Origin: Shewanella acanthi
GTDB lineage: Bacteria > Pseudomonadota > Gammaproteobacteria > Enterobacterales > Shewanellaceae
DNA: 64,000 nt
Assembly (NCBI RefSeq): GCF_019457475.1
Contig: NZ_CP080413.1
Span: forward strand, 2,294,001-2,358,000
Reading direction: 5' to 3'
Made by a program: the position numbers and the translations under genes. The notes under the pieces were generated by a model. That model made no database searches. It worked only from the letters and a program-made list of their open reading frames with translations, and was not told the DNA's origin. Below, piece by piece: positions 62,832-64,000 of the stretch (position 1 is the first letter of the stretch; every line of letters starts with the position of its first letter).

Positions 62832-64000
62832 ATGCGCCCAACTATGCCGGCAACACCCGAATTAGCGAGCTTCAATCAACGCCAGCTGTTAATACTGGAT
62901 CCCCATGAAAAGTTACCCGATGTAAAACAGCAGCTAGCGCCATTTGATTGGTTCGTTCTTACAGCACTGGATGCGCAATCAGCACTTAAGATTATGGATA
63001 ATTATCAAATCGATGTGGCAATCGCCACGGTCGACGCCAAGCCATTGCATTTAAAGGAACTGACTGAAAATCTGAGTAAAATTAAAGTTTTTCATCCCAA
63101 ATTACGCTGGACAGCCATTACAGAGGGTCAGCTTAATAGGGACTGTAAGCACATTCTAGCTGAGCATTTTAATGATTATTTTCATCAGCCATTAGATTGG
63201 TTACGTTTAAACGATTCACTGGGCCACGCCTACGGTATGGCCAAACTGAATGGTAAAACCTTAGCATCCTCTTTATATCCCCAAACACTGCCACCCATTC
63301 TAGGCAAGCATCCTAGTCTTCAAAAGCTAAGAAAGGATTTAGACAAATTGGGTCAATCGGATCAAACGGTCTTAATAAGTGGAGAAACTGGAACAGGGAA
63401 AGGATTATGTGCCAAATGGCTACACCATTTATCAGCTCGGCACGAAGGCCCCTTTATTGCACTAAACTGTGGAGCCCTTCCCCCCACATTAATTCAATCA
63501 ACGCTCTTTGGGTTTGAAAAAGGTGCCTTTACTGGCGCAGAGAAACGCTATTTAGGCTATCTAGAGCAAGCACAGGGGGGAACATTATTTCTCGACGAAA
63601 TCGCCGACCTCCCCCTCGAATTACAGGTTAATTTGTTACAGTTCCTCGATGAAAAACACATTTATCGCATTGGTTCAACCCAAGCTCAAGCCGTTGATTG
63701 TCGTCTTTTGTTTGCCTCACATCAAGATTTGGAGACTGCAGTTGAGGAGGGACGCTTTCGGGAGGACCTTTTCCATCGAATCAATGTGCTGCGTCTGCAT
63801 GTCCCTTCTTTACGAGAATATATGAGTGATATTATGGTAATAGCGGAACTCTTTTTGGCTCAAGAACACCCAAGTTACCCGCTGTTGTCATTTAGTGATG
63901 AGGCCAAACATGCTATTAAACATTATGCCTGGCCAGGCAATGTACGTGAACTACAGAACCGGATCCGCCGTGGAGCCGTGATGGCTGAACCCCCATCAAT
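62832..64000 (+). CDS. VpsR-like sigma-54-dependent regulator (3' end outside window)
   Basis: The frame is open from a stop at 62799 to the window edge; the first ATG is 62832 (MRPTMPATPE) and another is at 62844. About 390 residues are visible. The N-terminal part (RQLLILDPHEKLPD onward) looks like an atypical receiver domain without the usual acidic pocket, as in VpsR. The AAA+ domain has GETGTGKG (Walker A), FGFEKGAFTGAEKR (sigma-54 contact loop), TLFLDEIADLP (Walker B), and HYAWPGNVRELQNR. FGFEKGAFTGA in place of the common FGHEKGAFTGA also resembles VpsR. VpsR binds c-di-GMP and activates biofilm matrix genes in Vibrio. The adjacent diguanylate cyclase gene suggests a link; this is inferred. 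Confidence 0.8.
   Translation, partial: MRPTMPATPELASFNQRQLLILDPHEKLPDVKQQLAPFDWFVLTALDAQSALKIMDNYQIDVAIATVDAKPLHLKELTENLSKIKVFHPKLRWTAITEGQLNRDCKHILAEHFNDYFHQPLDWLRLNDSLGHAYGMAKLNGKTLASSLYPQTLPPILGKHPSLQKLRKDLDKLGQSDQTVLISGETGTGKGLCAKWLHHLSARHEGPFIALNCGALPPTLIQSTLFGFEKGAFTGAEKRYLGYLEQAQGGTLFLDEIADLPLELQVNLLQFLDEKHIYRIGSTQAQAVDCRLLFASHQDLETAVEEGRFREDLFHRINVLRLHVPSLREYMSDIMVIAELFLAQEHPSYPLLSFSDEAKHAIKHYAWPGNVRELQNRIRRGAVMAEPPS

Noticed and set aside
1..64000. CRISPR arrays, tRNA or rRNA genes, insertion sequences
   Set aside because: No regularly spaced repeats, no recognisable RNA genes and no transposase frames were seen.

Overview
The window is a piece of a gammaproteobacterial chromosome that looks like Shewanella. 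Pointers are the ycgN-mltB-ycgL-minCDE-rnd-fadD block, the yejK/yejL/yejM locus, the ppk-ppx pair, a proteobacterial 'dedicated sortase' regulatory cluster (pdsO/pdsR/pdsS), a tandem T-fold pterin synthase, and an array of integron cassettes with Shewanella/Vibrio-like attC sites. No rRNA, tRNA, CRISPR array or intact insertion sequence was seen. Genes are dense on both strands.

Layout. 1-9 kb: AsmA-family protein (cut by the window edge), RraA-family protein, DUF885 lipoprotein, a RhlE-type RNA helicase with ppiB, then ycgN, an MltB-like protein and ycgL. 8.9-13.6 kb: minCDE, rnd and fadD. 13.8-21.1 kb: alpha/beta hydrolase, exported methyltransferase, M50-like membrane protein, tsaB, fused msrBA, a 2-oxoglutarate oxygenase-like protein and the YlqF GTPase. 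21.2-26.2 kb: an EAL pseudogene, a two-gene exported locus with a metzincin-like protein, and decayed coding DNA. 26.3-34.4 kb: an M28 peptidase and the sortase-target/pdsO/pdsR/pdsS cluster. metC follows. 35.8-40.4 kb: eight gene cassettes, all on the minus strand and separated by seven attC sites, with an eighth degenerate site at the upstream end. No integrase gene is in the window. 40.4-41.2 kb: a non-coding stretch with two perfect LexA-type boxes and several palindromes. 41.2-50.2 kb: creA, yegD, ppk-ppx, a voltage-gated potassium channel, an L,D-transpeptidase, yecM and DUF5062. 50.5-59.3 kb: DUF3332 lipoprotein, FAD oxidase, GvpU-like protein, M23 peptidase, pterin synthase, yejK, yejL and yejM. 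59.4-64 kb: an Old Yellow Enzyme facing a LysR regulator, then a diguanylate cyclase followed by a VpsR-like sigma-54 activator that runs off the end.

Most notable points. (1) The sortase cluster has no sortase gene, and the target's sorting motif has changed from the usual LPQTAT-like form to FLQMAT. (2) The cassette array is integrase-less in this window and carries a T6SS-type immunity gene, a likely second immunity gene and a HEPN-like gene. (3) Two consensus SOS boxes lie at its upstream edge with no recognisable gene. (4) The MltB-like protein has valine where the family has its catalytic glutamate.

The region reads as a conserved core interrupted by one accessory island (35.8-41.2 kb) and one zone of gene decay (21.2-26.2 kb).
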